DNA of 64,000 nucleotides. It comes from Flavipsychrobacter sp. (GTDB lineage: Bacteria > Bacteroidota > Bacteroidia > Chitinophagales > Chitinophagaceae). The notes under the pieces are model-generated. The model was not told where the DNA came from. It did not search any database and was given only the letters and a program-made list of their open reading frames with translations. Location of the stretch: positions 1 to 64,000 of the forward strand of contig JAWKLD010000002.1 in the NCBI GenBank assembly GCA_041392855.1, given 5' to 3'. Both the position numbers and the translations under genes were made by a program. Shown piece by piece: positions 33,624 through 42,805 of this stretch (position 1 is its first letter; every line of letters begins with the position of its first letter).

Positions 33624-34390
33624 TTCTTCCAATGAGGTTTTGTAGCCCAAAGATGCTCCAAGTCTTCCTTGTCTCTAAGTGTATCCATACACTTCCAGAA
33701 GTTATTATGCTTGTATGCTGTAATTTGTCTGTCTGCCGCCAATTTATCCATAGGATAACGCTCCCACATAATATCGTCGGCATCGTCAGGCAGGTAATCT
33801 TTTATTTCAGGCTCTATAACGAAGAAGCCACCATTGATCCAAGTTCCAGAATCTGCAGGCTTTTCTTCAAAACTGTTAATAGTTCCGTCGCCTTCCATTT
33901 TAATAACACCAAAACGACTTGTAGCCTGTATCGCAGTCATGGTACATATCTTACCACTCTCTTTATGAAACTTTAGTAGTTCATCCAGATCCACATCGCT
34001 TACGCCATCACCATAAGTCAGCATAAAAGGCTCGTTATTCGTATACTGAAGTACTCTTTTCAGTCTACCAGCAGTCATAGTATCCAAGCCTGTGTCTATC
34101 ATAGATATTTTAAAAGGCTCTGCATTATTCTGGTGCACCTCCATGGAGTTTTTAGAGAGGTCTACCGTAACATCAGCATTGTGAAGGAAATAATTGGTAA
34201 AGTACTCTTTTATCATCCACCCTTTGTAGCCACAACAGATGATAAATTCTGTATGCCCATAAGCCGCATATATCTTCATGATATGCCATAAGATAGGCTT
34301 ACCACCAATTTCTATCATAGGCTTAGGTCTTAGTGCCGACTCTTCCGCTATTCTAGTACCTCTTCCGCCTGCAAATATTACTACTTTCAT
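33617..34390 (-). CDS. rfbF: Glucose-1-phosphate cytidylyltransferase
   Basis: A 257-residue nucleotidyltransferase: MKVVIFAGGRGTRIAEES with KPMIEIGGKPILWHIMKIY, FMLTYGDGVSDVDLDELLKFH (metal Asp) and NSFEEKPADSGTWINGGFFVIEPE are diagnostic of RfbF. It makes CDP-glucose from CTP and glucose-1-phosphate. ATG at 34390 is the right start. First gene of the rfbF-rfbG-rfbC set; no rfbH (3-deoxygenase) or sugar-specific reductase follows in the window. Confidence 0.95.
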   Translation of the reverse strand: MKVVIFAGGRGTRIAEESALRPKPMIEIGGKPILWHIMKIYAAYGHTEFIICCGYKGWMIKEYFTNYFLHNADVTVDLSKNSMEVHQNNAEPFKISMIDTGLDTMTAGRLKRVLQYTNNEPFMLTYGDGVSDVDLDELLKFHKESGKICTMTAIQATSRFGVIKMEGDGTINSFEEKPADSGTWINGGFFVIEPEIKDYLPDDADDIMWERYPMDKLAADRQITAYKHNNFWKCMDTLRDKEDLEHLWATKPHWKKW

Positions 34391-34468
34391 ATTGCTAGGC
34401 AATTTAGGTTTTATATCAAATAATTAAAAGTTAAGATGCTAAAAACTGCCTCAAAACAGGCATTTAGG

Positions 34469-35350
34469 TTATCTCATTGGGGGATTGAGTGTATAACTCT
34501 TTGGTATTCTAAATGGCAGAGACAATTCTTCATCAAAATCAACATTGCTAAAACTCATATCCATATATATAAGCTTGCCGTTATTGTTAATATTTATCGC
34601 TCTTTTATTGGCGAAGTAACGTTGCTTCACTTCCTCATAACTACCATATTGTATATAAGCTGCCACACTACCATTACCTGTGTTAGCGATCATCTGTAAA
34701 GTACGTAAAGCACTATCTGCTTTAGAATAGTTGATCTGTTGTATCGTTCTGGCATCCATTACATGCAAGTTGATGGCAGAACCAAAATCTGCAACATCTA
34801 CCACCATACCATCTCTACTCAATGCTTCTCCTATTATTAAGTTTTGCAATACACTAAAATCCATTTGCACAGGTAGTAACTCACCTGCCTGGGCAGCACT
34901 CATCACATAAGCATCCTTCTGTAAATAGTTCAATACAAAAATACTATCAGGCCTTACCAAAGCTCGTGCTACGGTAACAATACCCCCCAGAGCACTTACC
35001 GATACCCATATGGCACTATCTTTCACCATTCTGAAATTGGCAATAAAATCTTGTTTCTGCCCATCGTCCTCATAGTGCATTTTTGCCTTGCCCGAAAATG
35101 TACTGTACTGCAATATCCTTTCCCAATAAGGCATAGCATTTGCTATCATAGCCTGTTTATCCTTACCTATAATGGGCTTAGGGAAACTTGGAGGGGGTAC
35201 TGCAGGCGCTGCAACCGTATCTACTGCCGCAACAGTAGTGCTATCTTCAATAGGTTCATTACCACCTTTTACCTTCTTACCTGTACGACAAGAAGCAAAA
35301 AGCACCATTCCCGCCAGTAATAAGAGTAGAATTCTGCTACTTCTATTCAT
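34469..35350 (-). CDS. DUF4292 outer-membrane-associated lipoprotein
   Basis: A 293-residue lipoprotein: a signal ending LFASC at about residue 21, a spacer, then the DUF4292 domain (SGKAKMHYEDDGQKQDFIANFRMVKDSAIWVSVSAL..., RALVRPDSIFVLNYLQKDAYV, IQYGSYEEV). The fold resembles LolA/LolB-like beta sheets, and the family is restricted to Bacteroidota, where it follows a TPR gene as here. A role in outer-membrane lipoprotein or lipid handling is likely but not shown. Its ATG overlaps the TPR gene's stop by one base (TAATG). Confidence 0.88.
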   Translation of the reverse strand: MNRSSRILLLLLAGMVLFASCRTGKKVKGGNEPIEDSTTVAAVDTVAAPAVPPPSFPKPIIGKDKQAMIANAMPYWERILQYSTFSGKAKMHYEDDGQKQDFIANFRMVKDSAIWVSVSALGGIVTVARALVRPDSIFVLNYLQKDAYVMSAAQAGELLPVQMDFSVLQNLIIGEALSRDGMVVDVADFGSAINLHVMDARTIQQINYSKADSALRTLQMIANTGNGSVAAYIQYGSYEEVKQRYFANKRAININNNGKLIYMDMSFSNVDFDEELSLPFRIPKSYTLNPPMR

Positions 35351-37077
35351 TACGATGTACATGCTTTTATTTTCTTATCAATTTCTATAGCATCAGCACC
35401 TTTCAGCTTGGCTTTTTTCCAGCTCGATACAGCGCCGTTGATATCCTTTAATTTATATTGTATGTCTCCAAGATGATCCCATAGGGTACCATCAGCAGCA
35501 GCACCCATAGCATCTATTGCTTTTTGAACATACTCCTTGGCTTCCTCATACTTACCTTGCTTGTAGCGTATCCATCCATAAGTATCTAAGAAAGTGGGTT
35601 GATCAGGGCTTAGTTCTAATGACTTCTTAGACATCTGCTCTGCCTTCGCCAATTGCTCTCCCCTTTCCGACAAATAGTAACTATAGTTATTCAGCGTGGT
35701 TGCATTATCAGGTGTTAATTCCAGAGCTCTGTCAAAATTCTCATCAGATAGTTTATACTGCTTATCACTATTATAAGCATCAGCCAATAGTGCATGCATA
35801 TCGGAAAGCAATTGCACATTTTCTTCAGGCTGCATTTCTACTGCTCTGTTGCCCGCAGCTATTGCTTTTTTAAAGTTCTTTTTATTAACATAACCTAACG
35901 CACTCATATAATGTAGTATTGCTTGGTTAGGGAATAATTGCAGGGCCTTTTCGCTATACTTCAGTAACGAATCCGAATCATTCGGCCCACTATAAGTGAA
36001 CAACAGGTTTTGCCACACAATATATTTTGCAGGATCTATTTCCAACGACTTTTTATATTGTATTGCCGCCAGCTCTTTCTGATTATCTTGAGCCAACATA
36101 TCACCATACACTGCGAGTGCTGCCGCATTATCAGGACTTTTCTTTGCTATTTTGCCTGCATAGTCTATGGCTTGCTCCTTTATACTTTCAAAATCTACTG
36201 CAGACTGTAAAAAAGCTGCTAATACAGCGATCTGAGTTTCGGCAGAGATATCTTCAATATCAAATATCTTACCTACATATTCATTATACTTTTCCTTATT
36301 CCCTTTTCTTTTATAAAACTCCGCCATGCTCAATTTCAAGCCTGGGTCGTTGGGAAATAGCTTTTCAGCTTTTTCGTAAAGGGCTATTGCTTTTTCATCC
36401 TCTTTATTGTTGGCATACAATTCTGCCAACTGCACATAATATCTACCGTCTTCGGGATTGTTCTTTATTAGCTGATCTGCAATTTCTGCAGCTTTATCTA
36501 ATTGATTTGTTTTAAGATATAATTGCTGTTTTCTTAACAATAACTCTTCATCATTGGCGTGAAACTCCATGAGTTCATCAAGCACAGCCATAGCCTCATC
36601 ATGCATATTGGCTGACTGATATAACTGAACCACAAGTTCCAGATAATCTCTATTGCGTCTTTCTTTAGCTGCTAAAGCTTTAAAAACTTCTGCGGCTTCC
36701 TTATATTTATTCTGCTGGATAAGAATTTGCCCATAACGCTCTTGATACCATTTGTTATCCTCATCTACAGCCATAGCCTTTTTTATATACTCCTTGGCTT
36801 TGGGTATATTACTCTTCTGCACTTCTATATATGCTAGATCATAATAAGCTCCTCCCGCTTTAGGATCCATATCTATTACTTTTAGTAATAGATCTTCGGC
36901 CTCCTCAACATCCCCTTTCAGCTTAGCACGTGTAGCATCAAAATAAACAAACTGAGCTTCTAATATTTTATTATCAGCATACTCTGTTTTGTCTTTTTGG
37001 GCATAGCTATTACTACTTACTAATAATAGTAAGGCAAGTATATATACAAAATTGGTTCTGGTACCGATGATTGTCAT
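35350..37077 (-). CDS. Exported TPR-repeat protein
   Basis: The 575-residue product has a signal peptide (YILALLLLVSSNSYA) followed by about a dozen tetratricopeptide repeats, for example AGGAYYDLAYIEVQKSNIPKAKEYIKKAMAVD, DGRYYVQLAELYANNKEDEKAIALYEKAEKLFPND and TFLDTYGWIRYKQGKYEEAKEYVQKAI. It acts as a periplasmic scaffold, probably with the DUF4292 lipoprotein encoded next. Its start overlaps the nucleotidyltransferase stop by one base. Confidence 0.9.
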   Translation of the reverse strand: MTIIGTRTNFVYILALLLLVSSNSYAQKDKTEYADNKILEAQFVYFDATRAKLKGDVEEAEDLLLKVIDMDPKAGGAYYDLAYIEVQKSNIPKAKEYIKKAMAVDEDNKWYQERYGQILIQQNKYKEAAEVFKALAAKERRNRDYLELVVQLYQSANMHDEAMAVLDELMEFHANDEELLLRKQQLYLKTNQLDKAAEIADQLIKNNPEDGRYYVQLAELYANNKEDEKAIALYEKAEKLFPNDPGLKLSMAEFYKRKGNKEKYNEYVGKIFDIEDISAETQIAVLAAFLQSAVDFESIKEQAIDYAGKIAKKSPDNAAALAVYGDMLAQDNQKELAAIQYKKSLEIDPAKYIVWQNLLFTYSGPNDSDSLLKYSEKALQLFPNQAILHYMSALGYVNKKNFKKAIAAGNRAVEMQPEENVQLLSDMHALLADAYNSDKQYKLSDENFDRALELTPDNATTLNNYSYYLSERGEQLAKAEQMSKKSLELSPDQPTFLDTYGWIRYKQGKYEEAKEYVQKAIDAMGAAADGTLWDHLGDIQYKLKDINGAVSSWKKAKLKGADAIEIDKKIKACTS

Positions 37078-38081
37078 TATTTAGTAGAGTAATCTCCCAG
37101 GCTTAATACCTGCGGATTTTCTACGTAATTTACGGATTTCCCTAACATGGTGTTTTCCAAGCATGCATTTTTAACAACAGTATCTTCTTGGATAATACTA
37201 TTTGTAATTCTAGCATCTTCAATAGTCACACCAGCTTCTAAGGATACATAAGGACCAACTACAGAATTTTTAACAACAACACCTTCTCCCAAAAAGCACG
37301 GCTCTATGATAACAGAGTTCTCTATTTTGGCTGTAGCAGCTCTTAGTTCTTCCTTACCATGTTTAATAGCCAGTATTCTTTGGTTGGTATATACCGTTGC
37401 ATTTTTATTACCACAGTCTAGCCATTCTTCTACTTGGTCTGTGTAGAATTTCACATCATGCTTTAACATATTGTCCATAGCATCTGTGATCTGATATTCT
37501 CCTTTTTGTTTAATGTCTTCGTCGATCAATCTTTGCAACTCCTTCTTAAGACGATCTCCATCTCTAAAATAATACACCCCTATAATGGCTAGGTCAGACA
37601 CAAACTCTGTAGGCTTTTCAACAAAAGCTTCTATTTGATCATCGCCCATCAACTTTACTACACCAAAAGCCGAAGGGTCTTCGATCTTTTGTGTCCAAAC
37701 AATTGCATCTTTACTGGTATCAATACTAAAGCTAGCTTTAAATAATGTATCTGCAAATGCAATAAACACATTACCCGTTAAGCTTTCAGAAGCACAAAGG
37801 ATAGCATGAGCCGTACCCAACGCCTCTTCTTGATAACAAATTCTACCTTTTGCACCAAGGCTCTCCGCTACTTTTACCAAATGCTCTTCAACATCTTTAC
37901 CAAAAGCAGGGTTGATGATAAATGCTATCTCCTCTACTTTTTCGTTGCAAGTAGCTATAATGTCTTCCACTAGTCTCTGTACTATTGGCTTACCAGCTAT
38001 TGGCAATAATGGCTTTGCTGTTTTAAGCGTATGAGGTCTCATACGTTTTCCCATTCCTGCCATTGGTATAATGATGTTCAT
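37077..38081 (-). CDS. Sugar-phosphate nucleotidyltransferase with left-handed helix domain
   Basis: A 334-residue enzyme: IIPMAGMGKRMRPHTLKTAKPLLPIAGKPIVQRLVEDI is the nucleotide-binding start, FIAFADTLF holds the metal Asp, and AFVEKPTEFVSDLAIIGVYYFRDG follows. The C-terminal 90 residues have hexapeptide-type repeats (IIEPCFLGEGVVVKNSVVGPYVSLEAGVTIEDARI). It transfers a nucleotide to a hexose-1-phosphate; whether the product is dTDP-, UDP- or GDP-linked cannot be read from the sequence. It lies 27 bases downstream of dut and overlaps the TPR gene. Confidence 0.88.
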   Translation of the reverse strand: MNIIIPMAGMGKRMRPHTLKTAKPLLPIAGKPIVQRLVEDIIATCNEKVEEIAFIINPAFGKDVEEHLVKVAESLGAKGRICYQEEALGTAHAILCASESLTGNVFIAFADTLFKASFSIDTSKDAIVWTQKIEDPSAFGVVKLMGDDQIEAFVEKPTEFVSDLAIIGVYYFRDGDRLKKELQRLIDEDIKQKGEYQITDAMDNMLKHDVKFYTDQVEEWLDCGNKNATVYTNQRILAIKHGKEELRAATAKIENSVIIEPCFLGEGVVVKNSVVGPYVSLEAGVTIEDARITNSIIQEDTVVKNACLENTMLGKSVNYVENPQVLSLGDYSTK

Positions 38082-38108
38082 ATTTTTATTTTTCTATGTT
38101 TTAAAATG

Positions 38109-38546
38109 CTATTTAGTTCCTGAATGTCCAAAACCACCAGCTCCTCTTTCTGTATCGTCTAATACTTCTACTTCCGTCCACTCTATTTGTGCGTATTGAG
38201 CTATTACCATTTGTGCTACCCTTTCCCCATCTTCTAAAGTTTGCACTTCCTGAGATAAATTGATAACAGGCAACATTACCTCTCCTCTGTAATCACTATC
38301 AATAGTACCGGGACTATTGACCAAAGTAATTCCTTTTTTTATTGCCATACCACTTCTCGGGCGTATTTGAGCTTCGTACCCCACAGGTAGTGCCATATAC
38401 AAACCCGTCGGCACTAGTCTACGCTCCATAGGCTGTAGCGTCATAGGCTCTGGCAACCAAACTCTTATATCCATACCTGCAGACCCTACAGTTTGATATG
38501 CCGGTAGTTGATGAGGAGACTTATTAACGATATTTATCTTAGTCAT
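38109..38546 (-). CDS. dut: dUTP diphosphatase
   Basis: A 145-residue trimeric dUTPase with all five motifs: AGMDIRVW, RPRSGMAIK, TLVNSPGTIDSDYRGEV (uracil pocket), RVAQMVIAQY and RGAGGFGHSG. It hydrolyses dUTP to dUMP, keeping uracil out of DNA. It is the first gene of the dut, nucleotidyltransferase, TPR, DUF4292 operon seen in Bacteroidota. A promoter box ends only 9 bases before its start codon, so its transcript has almost no leader. Confidence 0.96.
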   Translation of the reverse strand: MTKINIVNKSPHQLPAYQTVGSAGMDIRVWLPEPMTLQPMERRLVPTGLYMALPVGYEAQIRPRSGMAIKKGITLVNSPGTIDSDYRGEVMLPVINLSQEVQTLEDGERVAQMVIAQYAQIEWTEVEVLDDTERGAGGFGHSGTK

Positions 38547-38554
38547 ACGCTGCG

Positions 38555-38562
38555 CAAAGGTA
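38555..38562 (-). promoter_or_regulatory. -7 promoter box of dut, nearly leaderless
   Basis: TACCTTTG on the minus strand matches TAnnTTTG exactly. With the start site about 4 bases after the box, only about 5 bases precede ATG 38546. Confidence 0.5.
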
Positions 38563-38759
38563 ATAACCCTTTATTAAAAACTATCACTCTAAGGATGTCC
38601 CTTACGTACCATTTTGCTGTAGTAGTAATATTTGGGAATTAATTAACGTAGAAATAGTACAAAATTGTGATTAAATTGCACCTGATATAGGAGGCAACCT
38701 GATATCAAATAGCAGTGCTAGTTATCTGTAACTGCTTCATAAACATTTAAAAACAAGAA

Positions 38760-38790
38760 ATGCCGACAATAGCTTAGCTACTAACGGCAT
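38760..38790. repeat. Two-part hairpin upstream of the GH3-like gene
   Basis: ATGCCG and CGGCAT enclose a second hairpin TAGC-TTA-GCTA. It lies 22 bases before the GH3 start codon and is followed by AAAATAA, not a T-run on the plus strand. It may be a leader structure. The 266-base gap 38547-38812 otherwise shows only the dut promoter. Confidence 0.45.
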
Positions 38791-38812
38791 AAAATAACTA
38801 CCTTATTCTGTA

Positions 38813-40354
38813 ATGGCATTGTTGGGTAATCTTATATCACGCTCACTTCGTATTAGGAAACAGTTCAAACTAGCTGTAGCTAGCCCTGAAACATATCAGC
38901 GCTATACATTACACCAGCTACTGGAGCGAGGTCAATACACAAGCTTTGGCAAGCATTATGGCTTTTCAGAGATGTTGAGTGAAGATTTTGACTTTGTAAA
39001 GACCTTTAGAGACCATGTACCTATACATACCTACAATGACATTCATAAAGAATGGTGGCACCGTTGCCATAATGGGGAGGAAAATGTAACATGGCCAGGC
39101 AAGGTTAAATACTTTGCGCTTAGCTCTGGTACATCAGAGTCGGCTAGTAAGCATATACCCGTTACTCAGGACATGATAAAGGCAGTCAAAAAAGTAGGGT
39201 TCAAACAACTCTACAGCATGACTGATTTTGATATACCTTCTGTTGCCTTCGAAAAAGGAGTGCTCATGTTAGGTGGCACTACCTCTCTTTTTGAGAAAGG
39301 GGAATACTATGAAGGAGACATGAGTGGTATTAGTGCTAAGAATATGCCCCGCTGGCTATCTTCACTATTTTACAAACCCGGACAAAAAATATCAAAAAAA
39401 CCTCTTTGGGAAGATCGTATCAAACTAATTGTTCGCAAAGCGAAACAATGGGATGTAGGTACTGTATGTGGTGTACCTGCATGGGTACAAATAGTAATGG
39501 AGGAGGTGATAAAATATCATGGTGTAAAAGACATACATGAAATATGGCCTAACCTGCACGTATATATTCATGGAGGTGTAGCTTTTGAACCTTACAGAGA
39601 AAGTTTTAAAAAGCTATTAGGCAAAAAGATTACCTATATAGAAACCTATATGGCTTCCGAGGGTTCTTTTGGCTTTCAGGCTCGTCCTGGAGGGCATGGT
39701 ATCAAGCTGGTATTAAACAACGGCATCTTCTATGAGTTCATTCCATTCAACAAAGAGAACTTTGATGAAGACGGCATGCCGAACCCTAATGCAGAATCAT
39801 GCATGATACATGAGGTGGATGAAACCACCAACTACGCAGTAATGATAAGTACATGTGCCGGTGCTTGGCGTTATATCATCGGAGATGTTATCCGTTTTAC
39901 GAACGCCAAAGAATATGAAATAGCTATAGTAGGGCGTACTAAGCAGTTCTTAAGCCTGTGTGGTGAGCACTTGTCTGTAGACAATATGAATAAGGCTATA
40001 GATCTAGTTGGTCAAAAGCTGAACATTGAGATCAATGAGTTTACTGTAGCTGGTTTCAAATACGAAAACCTATTTGCTCATAGATGGTATATAGGTACAG
40101 ATAGTGATGCAGACCCATTGGCCATAAAGAAGCTACTAGACGATACTTTAAGTGAGCTGAACGACGACTATGCTGTAGAACGTACTTCTGCTCTTAAAGA
40201 AGTATTCGTGGAAGTAATTCCTAACGAGACGTTCTATGACTACATGCGCGCTATTGGCAAGCATGGAGGTATGAATAAGTTTCCTAGAGTACTAAAAGGA
40301 GAAGCACTTGAAAAATGGGAAAACTGGCTAAAAGAGAATGTAAAAAAGGTCTAA
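38813..40354 (+). CDS. GH3-family acyl-adenylating enzyme
   Basis: A 513-residue protein of the GH3 (auxin-responsive promoter) family. Adenylation motifs are YFALSSGTSESASKHIPVT (phosphate loop), YIETYMASEGSFGFQ, and a late YRYIIGDVIRFTNA-like WRYIIGDVIRFTNAKEYEIAIVGRTKQFLSLCGEHLSVD. In plants GH3 enzymes join amino acids to hormones; in Bacteroidota the substrate is unknown but should be a carboxylic acid activated with ATP. It is a single gene, convergent with the sugar kinase one base beyond its stop. Confidence 0.92.
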   Translation: MALLGNLISRSLRIRKQFKLAVASPETYQRYTLHQLLERGQYTSFGKHYGFSEMLSEDFDFVKTFRDHVPIHTYNDIHKEWWHRCHNGEENVTWPGKVKYFALSSGTSESASKHIPVTQDMIKAVKKVGFKQLYSMTDFDIPSVAFEKGVLMLGGTTSLFEKGEYYEGDMSGISAKNMPRWLSSLFYKPGQKISKKPLWEDRIKLIVRKAKQWDVGTVCGVPAWVQIVMEEVIKYHGVKDIHEIWPNLHVYIHGGVAFEPYRESFKKLLGKKITYIETYMASEGSFGFQARPGGHGIKLVLNNGIFYEFIPFNKENFDEDGMPNPNAESCMIHEVDETTNYAVMISTCAGAWRYIIGDVIRFTNAKEYEIAIVGRTKQFLSLCGEHLSVDNMNKAIDLVGQKLNIEINEFTVAGFKYENLFAHRWYIGTDSDADPLAIKKLLDDTLSELNDDYAVERTSALKEVFVEVIPNETFYDYMRAIGKHGGMNKFPRVLKGEALEKWENWLKENVKKV

Positions 40355-40355
40355 A

Positions 40356-41354
40356 CTATTGAGCGTTCAAGACCTTGACTGCTTCTTTTTCCAGCTGTTC
40401 TTTATCAATAGAGACTACACCTACTGATTCACAAACCAAACCGCCAGCAATATTAGAGATAGCTGCCATAAGCGCTGCGTCTTTAGTCAATGCGTAAACC
40501 ATACTTGCTGTAGCAATAACAGTATCTCCTGCGCCTGACACATCAGCTATTCTTCTATAATGCGATGGAATAATAGCAGAATTACCATTATTATAATAAA
40601 CTCCTAGCTCTGACAATGTTACAAACGTAACCTGATGGCCCAATATACCTTTCAGCTTTTGGTGCACTTCGTCCATTCCCGACACATCCACCTTATCTAA
40701 CCGGATATTTAACCCTTCTCTTACTTCTTTGAGGTTAGGTTTGAAAATATCTACAGACTTATAATCCAAGAAATGATTCTTTTTAGGATCTACTGATGTT
40801 ATAGTACCAATTTCTTTGCAATGGCTGGTAATACGCTCTATCACATTAGGCTTTAATATACCTTTATTGTAGTCTTCAAAAATGAGTACATCTGGTTTTT
40901 CAATTTGTAAAAACTTCAGCACCTTTTCTAAAAACGGATGTTCTTCTTCTGTACTAATATCATTTGTCTGCTCATCATCCAAACGCACTATTTGCTGACT
41001 TCTGCTAATAATTCTTGTCTTCGAGGTCGTTATCCTATCCTTGCTCTTCACTAGCAGCTCCGTACCTACACCGGCTTCTTTAGCCAGCTCTTTCAGCTGG
41101 TTGCCTTCATGGTCATTACCTACAATACTTGCTAAAGTTACCCTTGCGCCTAAAGCCTTGCAGTTTACTGCAACGTTAGCTGCTCCTCCAAGTCTGCTTT
41201 CTCTTGTCTTCAACCTAATAACAGGCACAGGTGCCTCTGGAGATATTCTATCTACATCACCCACCCAGTAATTATCCAACATTACATCTCCCACAACTAC
41301 TACATGTAGTTGGTTCATCTTGTCGAACATCTTTATCAACTCTTCCTTATTCAT
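40356..41354 (-). CDS. PfkB-family sugar kinase, RfaE/HldE N-terminal type
   Basis: A 332-residue kinase with VVVGDVMLDNYWVGDVDRISPEAPVPVI at the start and GAGDTVIATASMVYAL, the PfkB anion-hole signature with catalytic Asp. The early VGDVDRISPEAPVPV segment is that of heptose-7-phosphate kinase (RfaE domain I), pointing to ADP-heptose synthesis for LPS. The adenylyltransferase half of HldE is not present. ATG at 41354 is used, though a GTG at 41369 is possible; either way it overlaps the permease stop, so the two are coupled. Confidence 0.88.
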   Translation of the reverse strand: MNKEELIKMFDKMNQLHVVVVGDVMLDNYWVGDVDRISPEAPVPVIRLKTRESRLGGAANVAVNCKALGARVTLASIVGNDHEGNQLKELAKEAGVGTELLVKSKDRITTSKTRIISRSQQIVRLDDEQTNDISTEEEHPFLEKVLKFLQIEKPDVLIFEDYNKGILKPNVIERITSHCKEIGTITSVDPKKNHFLDYKSVDIFKPNLKEVREGLNIRLDKVDVSGMDEVHQKLKGILGHQVTFVTLSELGVYYNNGNSAIIPSHYRRIADVSGAGDTVIATASMVYALTKDAALMAAISNIAGGLVCESVGVVSIDKEQLEKEAVKVLNAQ

Positions 41355-42777
41355 CGGTTTGTAATCCACGCTTTTTTAAGTAGAAATATATTGGAATACC
41401 AATTAGCACTATAATCAAGCCCATTCCTGCTGTTTCTGTACGATATATCAAAAGTATAACACAGATAACTGCCGCCATAATAATGTAAAGCATTGGTATA
41501 AAAGGATAGCCAAAGGCTTTATATGGTCTGGCCATATCCGGCTGCTTCTTTCTTAATACAAATATGCCTGAGATAGTCAATATATAAAACAGCAATGCTG
41601 TAAATACCAGATAGTCTAATAGCTGACCATATGTACCGCTTAAGCAAAGAATAGATGCCCATATCAGTTGCATCCATAATGCTCTGGCAGGCACTCCCTT
41701 TTTATTCAGTTTACCAGCCGATGGCACAAAGAAGCCATCTTTTGCCATTGTATAATACACTCTAGCACCTGATAGTATCAAACCATTATTACAACCAAAA
41801 GTTGATACCATGATCAAGCCTGCAATAATACCAGCACCAATACCTCCAAATACTTTTTCTGCCGCAGCCACTGCTATTCTATCCGAAGGTGCTGTTGCCA
41901 TCTCATTTATGGTCAGCGTATTCACATACATTAGGTTCATACATACATACAACAGTGTTACTACCATTGTACCTATGAACAAGCTTAAACCTATATTACG
42001 CTCCGGCTTTTTTATTTCTCCTGCTATGAAAGTTACATTGTTCCATGCATCGCTTGAAAACAGAGCTCCCACCATGGCTACACCTACTCCTGCTGCCAAT
42101 GTCAACCCTGTAAGACTCTCACGAGAGATCATTTCAGCAGTAATATTCAGCTTACTAGCATTCCATGCGTCCGCCCAATTGTTTGTCCACACACTACCAT
42201 CGTCAAACATGAGCACACCAAACACAATAAGCCCTACCAAGGCAGCAACCTTAGCAAAGGTGAAGAAGAATTGTATCCACTTACCATTTTCCACTCCTCT
42301 ACTATTGATATAGGTAAGTAGAGCGATCATACCAATACCTAATAGCTGTGCTGCCGATATGCTAAAACCATCGGCACTACCTATTATAATATTTCCCTCT
42401 CCAAGGGCAGGGATGAAATAGCCTGTAAACTTGGCAAAGGCTACGCCTACTGCTGCTATTGTACCAGTTTGTATTACTGCAAAAAAAGCCCAGCCATACA
42501 AGAAACCCCATATCTTACCAAAGGCTTCTCTAAGGTATACATACTGTCCGCCAGCTTTGGGATACATACCACTAAGCTCTCCATAACTTAGTGCTGCTGA
42601 CAAGGTGATAAAACCTGATATCAACCAAACTGCAATAAGCCAACCTACACTACCTACATTGCGTGCGATATCAGAACTAACAATAAATATACCAGAGCCG
42701 ATCATAGAACCTATGACCAACAATGTGCCATCGAGTAATGTGAGTGACCTATGAAATTCTTCTTTATTATTTTCCAC
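41347..42777 (-). CDS. APC-family amino-acid permease
   Basis: A 476-residue membrane protein with about twelve segments. The start, LTLLDGTLLVIGSMIGSGIFIVSSDIARNVGSVGWL, holds the GSGIF substrate motif of APC transporters, and YPKAGGQYVYLREAFGKIWGFLYGW is also diagnostic. It imports or exchanges amino acids. The start codon is GTG at 42777. It is upstream of, and overlaps, the sugar kinase, an operon link with no obvious metabolic sense. Confidence 0.92.
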   Translation of the reverse strand: MENNKEEFHRSLTLLDGTLLVIGSMIGSGIFIVSSDIARNVGSVGWLIAVWLISGFITLSAALSYGELSGMYPKAGGQYVYLREAFGKIWGFLYGWAFFAVIQTGTIAAVGVAFAKFTGYFIPALGEGNIIIGSADGFSISAAQLLGIGMIALLTYINSRGVENGKWIQFFFTFAKVAALVGLIVFGVLMFDDGSVWTNNWADAWNASKLNITAEMISRESLTGLTLAAGVGVAMVGALFSSDAWNNVTFIAGEIKKPERNIGLSLFIGTMVVTLLYVCMNLMYVNTLTINEMATAPSDRIAVAAAEKVFGGIGAGIIAGLIMVSTFGCNNGLILSGARVYYTMAKDGFFVPSAGKLNKKGVPARALWMQLIWASILCLSGTYGQLLDYLVFTALLFYILTISGIFVLRKKQPDMARPYKAFGYPFIPMLYIIMAAVICVILLIYRTETAGMGLIIVLIGIPIYFYLKKRGLQTDE

Positions 42778-42805
42778 GAAGAGAGATTTTCTAGAAAAAT
42801 ACTAT

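Noticed and set aside
36027..36515. 162-codon plus-strand frame inside the TPR gene
   Set aside because: Antisense to TPR repeats; no domain, high Tyr/Leu/His content from the repeat pattern.
41810..42313. 167-codon plus-strand frame inside the permease gene
   Set aside because: Antisense to transmembrane helices; shadow of a hydrophobic coding sequence.
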